Origin: DASYLJ01 sp964432595
GTDB lineage: Bacteria; Desulfobacterota; Binatia; DP-6
Assembly: GCA_964432595.1 (NCBI GenBank)
Contig: CAYSOF010000029.1
Location: 1-64,000 of the forward strand
DNA: 64,000 bases
Direction: 5' to 3'
The notes under the pieces were generated by a model. It was not told the DNA's origin and did no database searches. It saw only the letters and a list, made by a program, of their open reading frames with translations. The position numbers were made by a program, and so were the translations under genes. This document shows, piece by piece, positions 8,137 through 16,478 of this stretch (the first letter of the stretch is position 1; every line of letters starts with the position of its first letter).

Positions 8137-8971
8137 CGATCGTTCCGGCGAGGAGGAAGTCGTATGCGCCGCCGCTCCGGGGAACCGTGTCGAGCAGCTC
8201 GGTCAGCTCCGGCGGCATCTCCGGCCCCGGCGTGAGCGTCACGCGGATGCGGAGCGCCGACCCGCCGCGGTTGCGCGCGTCGATGCGGATGGTGCCCTGC
8301 GCGGTGAGGTCGAGCTCCGGCCCCGACGCGCGCACCTCCGACAGCGTGAGCATCGGGCCCGCGATGGTCCAGCGCAGCAGCGCATCGTCGGCGTGCAGCA
8401 CGACGTCCTCGAGCTGCGGCAGCGGCGGCGCCCACGCGGCCGAGCGGAGGGAGATCTCGCCGGCGCCGGACTCGGGGCCGGCGTTGGGCAGCAGCCGCGC
8501 GTCGACCGTGCCCGAGGTGCGACCGCTCACCTGCACCGGCGCGCCGACCTGGGCGAGGCAGGTCGCGACGTCGACGTCGGTCCACGTCGCGTCCAGCACC
8601 TGCTTCTTGTTCTCTTGCTCGAGCGTGCCCTCGATGCTGCCGAGGCAGATGCCGGCGCCGACGCGCCACGGCCGCCCGGCGCCGTTCGTGATGAAACCGA
8701 GCAGCGACGGCGATACCCGCACCCACGGGATGTCCCACGCCTTCTGCGCGGTCGGCGTGCGGATCGACAGGCCCTCGACACGCAGGCCCCAGGGACGCAG
8801 CCTCGCGTTCGTCAACGTGACGGCGGTGCCCGCGGGTAGCATGTCCGTCAGCGCTTTGCGCACGAGATCGGGCGTCGGAAACGTCATCGCGACGAAGAGG
8901 AAGAACAGCCCGACGACCACGCCGATGCGGAAGAGCCAGCGCTTCACCGTGGGATGCGCCAGGGGATTCAA
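8108..8971 (-). CDS. gspN: Type II secretion system protein GspN
   Basis: A 287-residue protein with one N-terminal membrane helix (WLFRIGVVVGLFFLFVAMTF) followed by a periplasmic beta-rich domain of the AsmA/GspN type (LTNARLRPWGLRVEGLSI; VTLTPGPEMPPELTELLDTV). GspN is an accessory inner-membrane component of some type II systems. The TTG at 8971 is chosen because it overlaps the gspM stop as TTGA, in keeping with the stop-start overlaps throughout this operon; the GTG at 8948 is an alternative. Its 3' end overlaps gspI by 29 bp. Confidence 0.75.
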   Translation of the reverse strand: MNPLAHPTVKRWLFRIGVVVGLFFLFVAMTFPTPDLVRKALTDMLPAGTAVTLTNARLRPWGLRVEGLSIRTPTAQKAWDIPWVRVSPSLLGFITNGAGRPWRVGAGICLGSIEGTLEQENKKQVLDATWTDVDVATCLAQVGAPVQVSGRTSGTVDARLLPNAGPESGAGEISLRSAAWAPPLPQLEDVVLHADDALLRWTIAGPMLTLSEVRASGPELDLTAQGTIRIDARNRGGSALRIRVTLTPGPEMPPELTELLDTVPRSGGAYDFLLAGTIDVPRIEAVD

Positions 8972-9468
8972 CGGGCCACCAGCCGCGACACCTCGATCGT
9001 GGCGTCGAAGTGGCGCGCGTCGTCGGGATGCTTCCGCAGGTCGAGACGCACGACGGGCAGCGGCGGCTCGGCGGCGGCGAGCGCATGCAGCAGGCGCACG
9101 GTCTCGCCGAGCGACGCGCCGGACAGGCGGACCGCCACGCGCTCCTCGCGCGCGCCGGCGACGTCGATGCCGTCGAGCGGCGTCATGCTGGCGATGCGCG
9201 CGCGACCGACGACGGCGTCGGCCGCCGTTTCGAGCCGGGCGAGGAGTGCGTCGCCGTCGCCGGCCGGCGCCGCTCGCGTCAGCTCGGCGGCGAGGCCGCG
9301 GACGTGCGCCAGCGTCCGCTCCTGGGCGGCGACGCGCTCGCGAAGCGCCGCCAGGTCGTCGCGGATCGTGCCGACCAGTAGCGCGACCACCGTCGCGAGG
9401 AGCGCCCCCACCGCGGCGATCGCCAGCCAGCGCTCGCGTGGCGACCGCTCGTCCCACCACGCCGTCAC
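8968..9468 (-). CDS. gspM: Type II secretion system protein GspM
   Basis: A 166-residue inner-membrane protein: a short cytoplasmic N terminus (VTAWWDERSPRERWL), one transmembrane helix (LAIAAVGALLATVVALLVG), a coiled-coil-prone segment (DDLAALRERVAAQERTLAHV) and a ferredoxin-like periplasmic domain (RVAVRLSGASLGETVRLLHA). This is the GspM/PilO layout; GspM pairs with GspL in the inner-membrane platform. The GTG start at 9468 overlaps the gspL stop as GTGA. It is identified mainly by topology and position, because GspM sequences diverge strongly. Confidence 0.75.
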   Translation of the reverse strand: MTAWWDERSPRERWLAIAAVGALLATVVALLVGTIRDDLAALRERVAAQERTLAHVRGLAAELTRAAPAGDGDALLARLETAADAVVGRARIASMTPLDGIDVAGAREERVAVRLSGASLGETVRLLHALAAAEPPLPVVRLDLRKHPDDARHFDATIEVSRLVAR

Positions 9469-10721
9469 GACGGCGCCCCCACCGCGACGCGACGGAGCGC
9501 GCGCAGCCGGAACTCGACGCCGCGCCCGTCGACGGTCGTGCGCGTTTCCTCCGCGGTCACCTCGCGGACGAGCGGCGACGCCGCGAGGGCGCGGCGGATG
9601 GCGTCGACGGCGTCGAAGCCCGCGCAGCGGCCGTGCAGCACGACGGCGTCGGCGTCGACGGTGAGCTCGTCGAGGTCGAGCGCCAGCGCCGCCGGCAGGC
9701 GCGTGCTCACCTCGCGCAGCACCTCGAGCACCGGCGTGTCGTCGCCGGCGCGTACGCGCCGGCGCGCGGCGGCCGCGTCTTCGAGCGCGGCGCGCGCGGC
9801 GTCGGGGCCGACGTCCGGCAGCGCAGCGGCCGCGGTCGCGGTGATCGCCTGCGTGAGCGCGGCATCGCGCGCGCGCAGGTCGGCGCGCAGGAGCGCCACG
9901 TCGACCAGCGCGAGCACCGCGGCCGCGGCGGCCAGCGCCGCGGGCCGTCGCCACCAGCCGGCGTCGAGTGCCGGGTCGTTGCCGGCGAGCAGCAGGCGCT
10001 CGCGCGGCGCCGCGACCAGCAGCCCGCGCGCGACGGCGGTCGCCGGGTCGTCGATGGGGTCGCCCAGCGTCGTCAGTGCGGCCGCGTCGGGACCGGCGAG
10101 CACGAGCGGCGCGTCGTCGGCGCCCCACGCACGCAGCACCCAGCGCACCTCGGCGGTGATCGCGGCCGCGTCGTGTGCGTCGCACCCGAGCGCGCGCAGC
10201 GCGGCGAGGCGGCCGGCCCGACGGCGAACCAGGGCGCTCCGCGTCCCGTCGGCGAGCAGCAGCACGCCGTCGGCCGGCGCCAGCGCCGCCGCCGCGACGG
10301 CGCCCACCTGCCAGCGCGCCGACGGCAGCGTTGCGACGTGCGCCTCCAGCGCGGCGCGACGGATCGCCACGACGAGCGTCTCGGTGCCGCCCGTGCCCGG
10401 ACCGAGCGGCAGGCTTGCGACGTGGACGTCGGCCGGCTCGACCGGCAGCTGGCCGAGCAGCTCGAGCGGCGCCGTGCGTGCGAGGCGGCCGCGGTCGCGG
10501 AACGGCAACGTCACGAGTCGGTGCGTCGTCGCCTGCAACGGCAGGGCGACGTGGACGCGCGTCGACGGCGTGAGCGCCAGCGCGGCAATTGCGGTGGCGA
10601 GCGCGTCGGGTCCGTCGAGGGGAACGCGTTCGGTGCGCACGACGCGGACGGCACCGAGCGTCTGCTCGCCGTGGGCGACGCGGAGCTCACGGTCGGCGGG
10701 ATCGAGACCGACGACGCGCAC
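9465..10721 (-). CDS. gspL: Type II secretion system protein GspL
   Basis: A 418-residue protein with an actin-like cytoplasmic domain (starts VRVVGLDPADRELRVAHGEQ; ADGVLLLADGTRSALVRRRA in the middle), one membrane helix near residue 275 (AALAAAAAVLALVDVALLRA) and a ferredoxin-like periplasmic domain. GspL links the GspE ATPase to GspM and the pseudopilus base. The frame is open further upstream, but the GTG at 10721 begins the conserved region and lies two bases after the gspJ stop, so it is taken as the start. It overlaps gspM by four bases. Similarity to PilM/PilN-type proteins means type IV pilus ancestry, but the surrounding gsp genes settle the role. Confidence 0.78.
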   Translation of the reverse strand: MRVVGLDPADRELRVAHGEQTLGAVRVVRTERVPLDGPDALATAIAALALTPSTRVHVALPLQATTHRLVTLPFRDRGRLARTAPLELLGQLPVEPADVHVASLPLGPGTGGTETLVVAIRRAALEAHVATLPSARWQVGAVAAAALAPADGVLLLADGTRSALVRRRAGRLAALRALGCDAHDAAAITAEVRWVLRAWGADDAPLVLAGPDAAALTTLGDPIDDPATAVARGLLVAAPRERLLLAGNDPALDAGWWRRPAALAAAAAVLALVDVALLRADLRARDAALTQAITATAAAALPDVGPDAARAALEDAAAARRRVRAGDDTPVLEVLREVSTRLPAALALDLDELTVDADAVVLHGRCAGFDAVDAIRRALAASPLVREVTAEETRTTVDGRGVEFRLRALRRVAVGAPS

Positions 10722-10723
10722 CG

Positions 10724-11254
10724 CTACGAGCGCCCCCGCATCGGCAAGGCCACGCGGACCGTCAGCGACGGCTCGCCGGACGGCTCGAGCACGATCTCCA
10801 CCGCGCGCGGCAGGCGCGCGTCGTCCCAGGTCGTCGTCCAGCCCTCGCGGCCGAGGGCACGGACGTCGAAGCGCGCGACGCGCTCGACCTGCGTCGTGGC
10901 AGGAGCGGACGCGGCGTCGGCCGCGAACGCCGACGGGGCGCTGCGCGCGACGCGGTCGCCGTCGAGCGTCCACGTGATCCGCGCCGGCGCCGGGTCGCTG
11001 ACGACGAAGCGCAGCGCGGGGTGCCCACCGGGCCGGCGCTCGAGGCGCAGCGTGCCCGGCAGGGCGGCGGGCAGCTCGGTCGCGAGCGCCGTCAGCGCCG
11101 AGCGGGCGGCGTCGACGTCGGCGGCGCGAGCGGTGGCGTGTGCGCGCGCGTCGGCCGCCCGCGTCACGGCGCGCGCCGCGGCGAGCAGCACGATCGCGGT
11201 GCACGCGAGCGCGACCAGGACCTCGAGCAGGGTGAAGCCGCGGTCAGTATGCAT
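10724..11254 (-). CDS. gspJ: Type II secretion minor pseudopilin GspJ
   Basis: A 176-residue prepilin-like protein with leader MHTDRG and mature start FTLLEVLVALACTAIVLLAA, including Glu5. The C-terminal stretch DVRALGREGWTTTWDD followed by LPRAVEIVLE resembles the GspJ region (W...LPRAV). GspJ sits at the pseudopilus tip with GspI and GspK. It overlaps gspG by 11 bp and is followed two bases later by gspL. GspH is the alternative; if this is GspJ, no separate gspH exists in the operon. Confidence 0.72.
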   Translation of the reverse strand: MHTDRGFTLLEVLVALACTAIVLLAAARAVTRAADARAHATARAADVDAARSALTALATELPAALPGTLRLERRPGGHPALRFVVSDPAPARITWTLDGDRVARSAPSAFAADAASAPATTQVERVARFDVRALGREGWTTTWDDARLPRAVEIVLEPSGEPSLTVRVALPMRGRS

Positions 11255-11642
11255 CGTCGAGATCGTCGTCGCCCGGCGCCCCGTCGGCGCCGAGCGAGCG
11301 GAGGGTGAAGCGCGTGCCGTCGTCGCTCGCGTAGACGTACGGCGTGCCCCACGCGTCGCGCGGCACGGCCGGGAGGTACCCCTGCGTCCGCCAGTGGCGC
11401 GGGGCGGGCGGCAGCCGCGGGCGCTCGACGAGCGCCGCCAGCCCTTGCGCGGTCGTCGGATACAAGCCGCCGTCGAGACGATACTGCGCGAGCGCCTGCG
11501 CGATCTCCCCGAGCTCGGCGTGCGTGCGCGCCCGTCGCGCCGCGTCGGTGCGACCGAGGAGGCGCGGGCCCGCCAGCGCCGTCAGCAGGCCGAGGATCAG
11601 CACGACCAGCACCACCTCGAGGAGCGTGTACCCGCGGGTCAT
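11244..11642 (-). CDS. gspG: Major pseudopilin GspG
   Basis: A 132-residue major pseudopilin. Prepilin leader MTRG is followed by YTLLEVVLVVLILGLLTAL with Glu5, then the family stretch LAQYRLDGGLYPTTAQGLAA and the calcium-site region near the C terminus (GTPYVYASDDG ... GADGAPGDDD). GspG polymerises into the pseudopilus that pushes substrates through GspD. The ATG at 11642 overlaps the gspF stop as ATGA and gives the normal short leader; the open frame upstream is the shadow of gspF. Confidence 0.92.
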   Translation of the reverse strand: MTRGYTLLEVVLVVLILGLLTALAGPRLLGRTDAARRARTHAELGEIAQALAQYRLDGGLYPTTAQGLAALVERPRLPPAPRHWRTQGYLPAVPRDAWGTPYVYASDDGTRFTLRSLGADGAPGDDDLDDAY

Positions 11643-12841
11643 CGCGCCCCCGCCAGCGGATCGAGCGTCAGCACGGGGACCAGGACGACCAGCACGAGCA
11701 CGAGCACCGCGGCACCCATCAGCAGCACCAGCGCCGGCTCGATCATCGCGGTCGCCGACGCGACGCCGCGCTCGACGTCGGCCTCGAGCGCGGTCGCGGC
11801 GTGGTCCAGGGCGTCGGCGATGGCGCCGCTGCGCTCGCCCGTGGCCACCAGGCGGAGCACGACGGGCGATACGACGTCGGTCGTGCGCAGGGCCGCGGCG
11901 AGCGACTGGCCCTGCTGGACCGCGGCGCGGGCCGCGAGGATGCCGGTCGTGACGTGCCGATTGCCTGCGGCGCGCGCCGACATCTCGAGGGCCTGCTCGA
12001 GGCGGAGCCCGCTCGCGAGCAGCGTGGCGAGCGTCCGCGTCACCCGGCCGAGCGCCGCGGCGCGCGCGAGCGGACCCGCAACCGGGACGCGCAGCAGCAG
12101 GGCGTCGACCCGCGCGCGGCCGGTCTCGCTCAAGGCCCAGGCACGCACGCCGACGATCGCAGCCGCGGCGAGCGCGATCCAGAGCCACCACGTCGCGCGC
12201 GCGACGCCGCCGATCGCCATCAGGGCCCGCGTCGCGGGCGGCAGCGACGCGCCCGTGTCGGCGAAGAGCGCGGCCATCTGCGGCAGCACCCAGAGCAGCA
12301 TGAAGATCAGGACCGCGAGCGTCGCCACCGCCATCACGAGAGGATAGGTGAGCGCGGCGCGGAGCCGCGCCCGGATCGCCGCGCTGGTCTCCGTGTGCGT
12401 CGCCACCCGGCCGAGCACGGCACCGAGGGCGCCGGCGCTCTCGCCCGCGCGCACGACGTCGCGCAGCAGGGCGGGAAATACGCGCGGGCTCTCGCCGAGC
12501 CCGTCGGCGAGCGAGCGGCCCTCGCGCACCGCCGCGCGCGCCCGGGTGATCGCCTGCAGCAGCGCGGGGTGCGCGGCGATCTCGGTGGCGGCGTCGAGCG
12601 CCTCGGCGACGGGGACGCCGCCCTGCACGAGGAGCGCGAGCTGCCGCACGACCGCCGCCAGCTCCGTCGTGGGCACGCGGCCGGCGCGGCGGCCGCTGGC
12701 GGCCGTCTGCTCGGCGAGCTCCGTCGGGTAGACGCCGCGGGCTCGCAGCGATTCCCACGCGCCGCCGCGGCTGTCGGCGTCGACGACGCCGGCGGTCGCG
12801 CGGCCGGCCGACGTGAGCGCGCGATAGGTGAAGAGCGGCAC
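11639..12841 (-). CDS. gspF: Type II secretion inner-membrane platform protein GspF
   Basis: A 400-residue polytopic membrane protein with two T2SSF repeats (about residues 65-190 and 270-390), each ending in hydrophobic helices (LVMAVATLAVLIFMLLWVLP; LVLLMGAAVLVLVLVVLVPV). The N terminus MPLFTYRALTSAGRATAGVV is typical of GspF/PilC. It begins with GTG at 12841, one base after the left CTAG of the inserted MITE-like element. Its upstream sequence is therefore now the element's terminal repeat, which lacks a Shine-Dalgarno sequence. Before insertion it would have been one base from the gspE stop and translationally coupled. Confidence 0.92.
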   Translation of the reverse strand: MPLFTYRALTSAGRATAGVVDADSRGGAWESLRARGVYPTELAEQTAASGRRAGRVPTTELAAVVRQLALLVQGGVPVAEALDAATEIAAHPALLQAITRARAAVREGRSLADGLGESPRVFPALLRDVVRAGESAGALGAVLGRVATHTETSAAIRARLRAALTYPLVMAVATLAVLIFMLLWVLPQMAALFADTGASLPPATRALMAIGGVARATWWLWIALAAAAIVGVRAWALSETGRARVDALLLRVPVAGPLARAAALGRVTRTLATLLASGLRLEQALEMSARAAGNRHVTTGILAARAAVQQGQSLAAALRTTDVVSPVVLRLVATGERSGAIADALDHAATALEADVERGVASATAMIEPALVLLMGAAVLVLVLVVLVPVLTLDPLAGAR

Positions 12842-12842
12842 G

Positions 12843-13009
12843 CTAGTGTCCCGTCTCGAAAGTAGCGCCGACGATCTCGGGCGGTCTCACGGCGCCTGGC
12901 ATCGTTGCTCCTCCTCGCAATAGGGCCTGCTATTCCTCGTCGTCGCGCCTTGCCAGGCGCCGCGATCCCACCCGATCTCGTAGGCGCTACTTTCGAGACG
13001 GGACACTAG
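12843..13009 (-). mobile_element. MITE-like fold-back element flanked by CTAG duplications
   Basis: A 159-bp non-coding element (12847-13005) between two CTAG copies (12843-12846 and 13006-13009). Its ends are perfect inverted repeats: including the CTAG and one flanking base, 12842-12869 is the exact reverse complement of 12983-13010 (28 bp), beginning TGTCCCGTCTCGAAAGTAGC inside the CTAG. The match continues with mismatches to about 55 bases per arm, with a shared GGCGCCTGGCA block, so the whole unit can fold into a long hairpin. CTAG is palindromic, so duplication and repeat cannot be told apart from one copy. No transposase is encoded. It separates gspE from gspF. Confidence 0.8.
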
Positions 13010-14493
13010 CACTCCTCGTCGTGCGTCACCTGCAGCACCTCGGCTTCGGTGGTGACGCCGGCGCGCGCTTTCGCGAGTCCGTCCTCGCGGATCGTCGTCA
13101 TGCCGGCGGCGCGGGCACGCTGGCGGATGGTCGCGGCGTCGGCGCGCGCCATCACGAGCGCGCGGAGCGCGTCGTCCATCACGAGCAGCTCGTGGACGCC
13201 CGTGCGCCCGCGCAGCCCGGTGTCGCGGCAGGCCGCGCAACCCGCGCCGTCGCATGCAGTGCACACACGGCGGACGAGCCGCTGTGCCAGCACGGCGGCC
13301 ACCGACGACGCGATCAGGAACGGCTCGGCGCCCATGTCGAGGAGGCGCGTCACCGCGCTCGGGGCGTCGTTCGTGTGCAGGGTCGCGAACACCAGATGGC
13401 CGGTGAGCGCCGCCTGCATGGCGATCTCCATCGTCTCGCGGTCGCGGATCTCGCCGACGAGGATGACGTCGGGATCCTGCCGCAGGATCGCACGCAGCCC
13501 CGCCGCGAAGTCGAGACCGATGCGCGGGTTCACGGGCATTTGCCCGATGCCGCGGAGCTGGTACTCGATCGGGTCCTCGATCGTCATCACGTTGCGGTCG
13601 CCGCTCGCGAGCCGGCGCAGGGCCGCGTACAGCGTCGTCGTCTTGCCGCTCCCGGTAGGGCCGGTGACGAGCACGATGCCGTGCTGGCGGCGGAGCAACG
13701 CCTCGAGGCCGGCGGCGATGCCCGGCGCGAGGCCGAGGTCGGCGACGTCGTGGAGGACGCTCGCGCGGTCGAGCAAGCGCAGCACGAGACGCTCGCCCGC
13801 GGCGGTGGGCACGACGGACACGCGCAGGTCGACGTCGCGGCCGCCGATGCGCACCGCGATGCGGCCATCCTGTGGCAGGCGATGCTCGGCGATGTCGAGC
13901 CCGGCCATGATCTTGATGCGCGAGACGAGCGCGGCATGCAGCGCGAGCGGCGGCGAGAGCAGGTCGTGCAGGACGCCGTCGATGCGGAGGCGCACGACCA
14001 GCGCCCGCTCGAACGGCTCGACGTGCACGTCGCTCGCCCCGCCGCGCACGGCCTCGAAGAGGATCCCGTTGACGAGCCGGATCACCGGCGCCTCGCCGTC
14101 GGCCTCGAGCAGATCGGGCGGCTCGCCGCCGTCGTCGAGCGGCGCGGCGTCGAGCTCGAGCCGCCGCTCGAGCCCGCCGTCGGATGCCTCGGCGACGGCG
14201 CGCGCCGCGGCGTCGTAGGCGCGGCCGATCGCGTCGCGCAACGCCGGGGCCGGCACGACGAGCGGCCGCACCGGCACGCCGTAGAGGAAGCGGAGGTCGT
14301 CGAGCGGCGCCAGGACGGTGGGGTCCGCGACGGCGACGTCGAGCCCGTGCTCGTCGCGTGCGAGCGGCAGCACGAGATGGCGGCGCGCGTACTGCATCGG
14401 CAGCGTCGCCAGCAGCTCGCGTGCGGGCAGCGCGGGCGGCACGGCCGCGAAGGGCAGGGCGCACGCCGAGGCGAGGTCCTGCGCCGCGCTCAT
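13006..14493 (-). CDS. gspE: Type II secretion ATPase GspE
   Basis: A 495-residue AAA-type secretion ATPase that powers pseudopilus assembly. The N-terminal T2SSE_N-like domain covers about residues 40-110; the ATPase has Walker A GPTGSGKTTTLYAALRR, the Asp box (TIEDPIEY), Walker B (DVILVGEIRDRETMEIA) and the His box (ATLHTNDAPSAVTRLLDMG). A zinc-binding tetracysteine follows (CTACDGAGCAAC). The ATG at 14493 overlaps the gspD stop as ATGA. The TAG stop lies inside the right-hand CTAG of the inserted element, but the C terminus (EVLQVTHDEEC) has normal length, so the protein looks intact. Confidence 0.95.
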   Translation of the reverse strand: MSAAQDLASACALPFAAVPPALPARELLATLPMQYARRHLVLPLARDEHGLDVAVADPTVLAPLDDLRFLYGVPVRPLVVPAPALRDAIGRAYDAAARAVAEASDGGLERRLELDAAPLDDGGEPPDLLEADGEAPVIRLVNGILFEAVRGGASDVHVEPFERALVVRLRIDGVLHDLLSPPLALHAALVSRIKIMAGLDIAEHRLPQDGRIAVRIGGRDVDLRVSVVPTAAGERLVLRLLDRASVLHDVADLGLAPGIAAGLEALLRRQHGIVLVTGPTGSGKTTTLYAALRRLASGDRNVMTIEDPIEYQLRGIGQMPVNPRIGLDFAAGLRAILRQDPDVILVGEIRDRETMEIAMQAALTGHLVFATLHTNDAPSAVTRLLDMGAEPFLIASSVAAVLAQRLVRRVCTACDGAGCAACRDTGLRGRTGVHELLVMDDALRALVMARADAATIRQRARAAGMTTIREDGLAKARAGVTTEAEVLQVTHDEEC

Positions 14494-16478
14494 TCGACGG
14501 GGGCCTCCCATGCGCGATCGGTGACGATCGGGGCGCGGCGCAGGTCGGGCGGCAGGCGGTCGCGCTGGCGGGCGGAGTTGTCGGCCATCTGCTCGTCGCC
14601 GCCGATCACGTGCGGCGTCAGGAAGACGAGCAGGTTCGTTTTCACGCGGCGCTTGTCCTCGCGGCGGAAGAGCGCGCCCAGGACGGGAACGTCGCCGAGG
14701 AAGGGCACCGACCGCTCGCTGACGCGCAGCGTGTCGGCGAGGAGCCCGCCGATGACGACGGTCTGTCCGTCGCGCGCGCCGACCACCGTGCTCGCCGAGC
14801 GGACGGTCGTCGTCGGACCGACCTGGTTCGGATCGCCGACCGCGGGATCGGCCGTCGGGTCGAGGTCGGACACCTCCTCGAAGATCGTCAGGTGGACGAA
14901 GTCGTCGGCGGTGACCTGCGGCGTCAGGCGCAGCGTGATGCCGACGTCGTGCCGCTCGATCGTCGTGAAGAGGTTCTCGAGGTTCGCCGAGCTCGTGGCG
15001 CGGCTCGCCACGAACGGGACGTTGCGGCCGACGACGATCTCCGCCTCCTGGTTGTCGGTCGTGACCAGGTTCGGCGCCGACAGCACGTCGATGTCGGTCT
15101 CGGTCTGCAGGGCCGTCAGGAGCAGCGTGTAGGCCGGGACCTCGTCGCCGCCCGGCAGGGTGATCGTCTTGCTGCTGGCGGCGGCGAGCAGGAGGCCCGG
15201 CAGCGACGTCGGGTTCGACGTGGCCGTGCCCAGCGCCGACAGGTTCACCTGGCCGAAGCCGGCGCCGGACCCCGTGCTGGCCGCGCCCTGCAGCTCGATC
15301 CCGAGCGCGCGCGTCTTGTCGGCCGTCGCCTCGAGGATGATCGCTTCGACGAACACCTGCCGGCGGCGGACGTCGAGCTCGGTGATCACGCGGCGCAGGG
15401 TTTCCCAGTCGGGCGGGGTGGCGCTCACGATCAGCGTGTTCGTCCCCGGATCGGCCGTGATCCGCACCGGCGCCTCCAGCGGGATCGACGACTGGTTGCC
15501 GGTGCTGACCGGCTGCGCGGCGATCTCGGGCGCCGGCGCGGGCGGCACCGGCTCTCCCATGCCGCCGTCGTAGCCGATGCCCCCCATCTCGCGCTGGCTC
15601 GCGCGGGCGAGCAGGCTGCCGCGCGGCCGCTCCGGCTGCGGCGGTGGCGGCGGCAGGCCGAGGAGCTGCGAGAGGACGCGCACCATCGCGTCGGCCTGCG
15701 CGAACTGCAGCCGGTGCACGTGGAGCTGCGAGGCGGCGGGCGGGAGCGACACGTCGAGCCGCCCGATCAGCGCGCGCGCGTGGGCGACGTCCGCCGGGGC
15801 ACCGGTCAGCAGGATACTGTTCGTCCGCCGCTCGGAGACGACACGCAGGGACGTGGCGCCTTCGTCGGCGAGCGCGTCGCGCAGCCGGGCGGCCAGCTCG
15901 TCGGCCGGCGCGTACCGCAGGTGGACCGATTCCACGCGGCGCTCGCTCGCCGGGGCGTCGAGATCGGCCAGCAACGCCGCCAGCCGCTCGACGTTCGGCC
16001 CCGCGTCGACGACGACGAGACGGTTCGTCGGGGCATAGGCGGTGAGCACGCCGTCCTTCGAGACCAGCGGCTGCAGCACCGGGATCAGGTCGGCGGCCTC
16101 GGCGTAGCGCAGTGGGAGGATGCGCGTCACGACCTGGTCGCCGCCGCGCGCGCCGGTCGGGATCGCGGTCTCGCGCGCGTCCTTCACGGGGACGATCTTC
16201 GTGAACGCGCCGCTCGGGACCGTCGTGAATCCCTTCACCTGCAGCACCGACTGGAAGACGAGGTACGCCTCCTCGGGTGTGATGCGGGTCGGGGAGATGA
16301 TGGTCACCTTGCCGCGCACGCGGTCGTCGACGATGAAGTTGCGTCCGGTGACCTCGCTGACGAAACGGGCCAGCACGGGAAGCTCGACGTCCTGGAAGTT
16401 GAGGGCGACCGTGGCGTCGTCGGCGGCATGCGCGCCGACGGCGGCGAGCAGGGCGAGGGCGGTGAAGAGGCGCATCAT
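14490..16478 (-). CDS. gspD: Type II secretion outer-membrane secretin GspD
   Basis: A 662-residue secretin with signal peptide MMRLFTALALLAAVGAHA. The N0 domain (VALNFQDVELPVLARFVSEV) and N1-N3 repeats cover about residues 25-330, with a Gly/Pro-rich insert in N3. The C-terminal secretin core has VFVEAIILEATADKTRALGI, DVLSAPNLVTTDNQEAEIVV and the terminal VPFLGDVPVLGALFR followed by LLVFLTPHVI. It forms the outer-membrane channel of the system. The ATG at 16478 overlaps the gspC stop as ATGA and gives a good signal peptide. The final ~40 residues after the core could carry an S-domain for pilotin binding; no pilotin gene is seen. Confidence 0.95.
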   Translation of the reverse strand: MMRLFTALALLAAVGAHAADDATVALNFQDVELPVLARFVSEVTGRNFIVDDRVRGKVTIISPTRITPEEAYLVFQSVLQVKGFTTVPSGAFTKIVPVKDARETAIPTGARGGDQVVTRILPLRYAEAADLIPVLQPLVSKDGVLTAYAPTNRLVVVDAGPNVERLAALLADLDAPASERRVESVHLRYAPADELAARLRDALADEGATSLRVVSERRTNSILLTGAPADVAHARALIGRLDVSLPPAASQLHVHRLQFAQADAMVRVLSQLLGLPPPPPQPERPRGSLLARASQREMGGIGYDGGMGEPVPPAPAPEIAAQPVSTGNQSSIPLEAPVRITADPGTNTLIVSATPPDWETLRRVITELDVRRRQVFVEAIILEATADKTRALGIELQGAASTGSGAGFGQVNLSALGTATSNPTSLPGLLLAAASSKTITLPGGDEVPAYTLLLTALQTETDIDVLSAPNLVTTDNQEAEIVVGRNVPFVASRATSSANLENLFTTIERHDVGITLRLTPQVTADDFVHLTIFEEVSDLDPTADPAVGDPNQVGPTTTVRSASTVVGARDGQTVVIGGLLADTLRVSERSVPFLGDVPVLGALFRREDKRRVKTNLLVFLTPHVIGGDEQMADNSARQRDRLPPDLRRAPIVTDRAWEAPVE

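Noticed and set aside
12887..14464. Open frame reading from the fold-back element into gspE in another frame
   Set aside because: No domain similarity, Arg-rich composition and full overlap with gspE, whose frame has all ATPase motifs.
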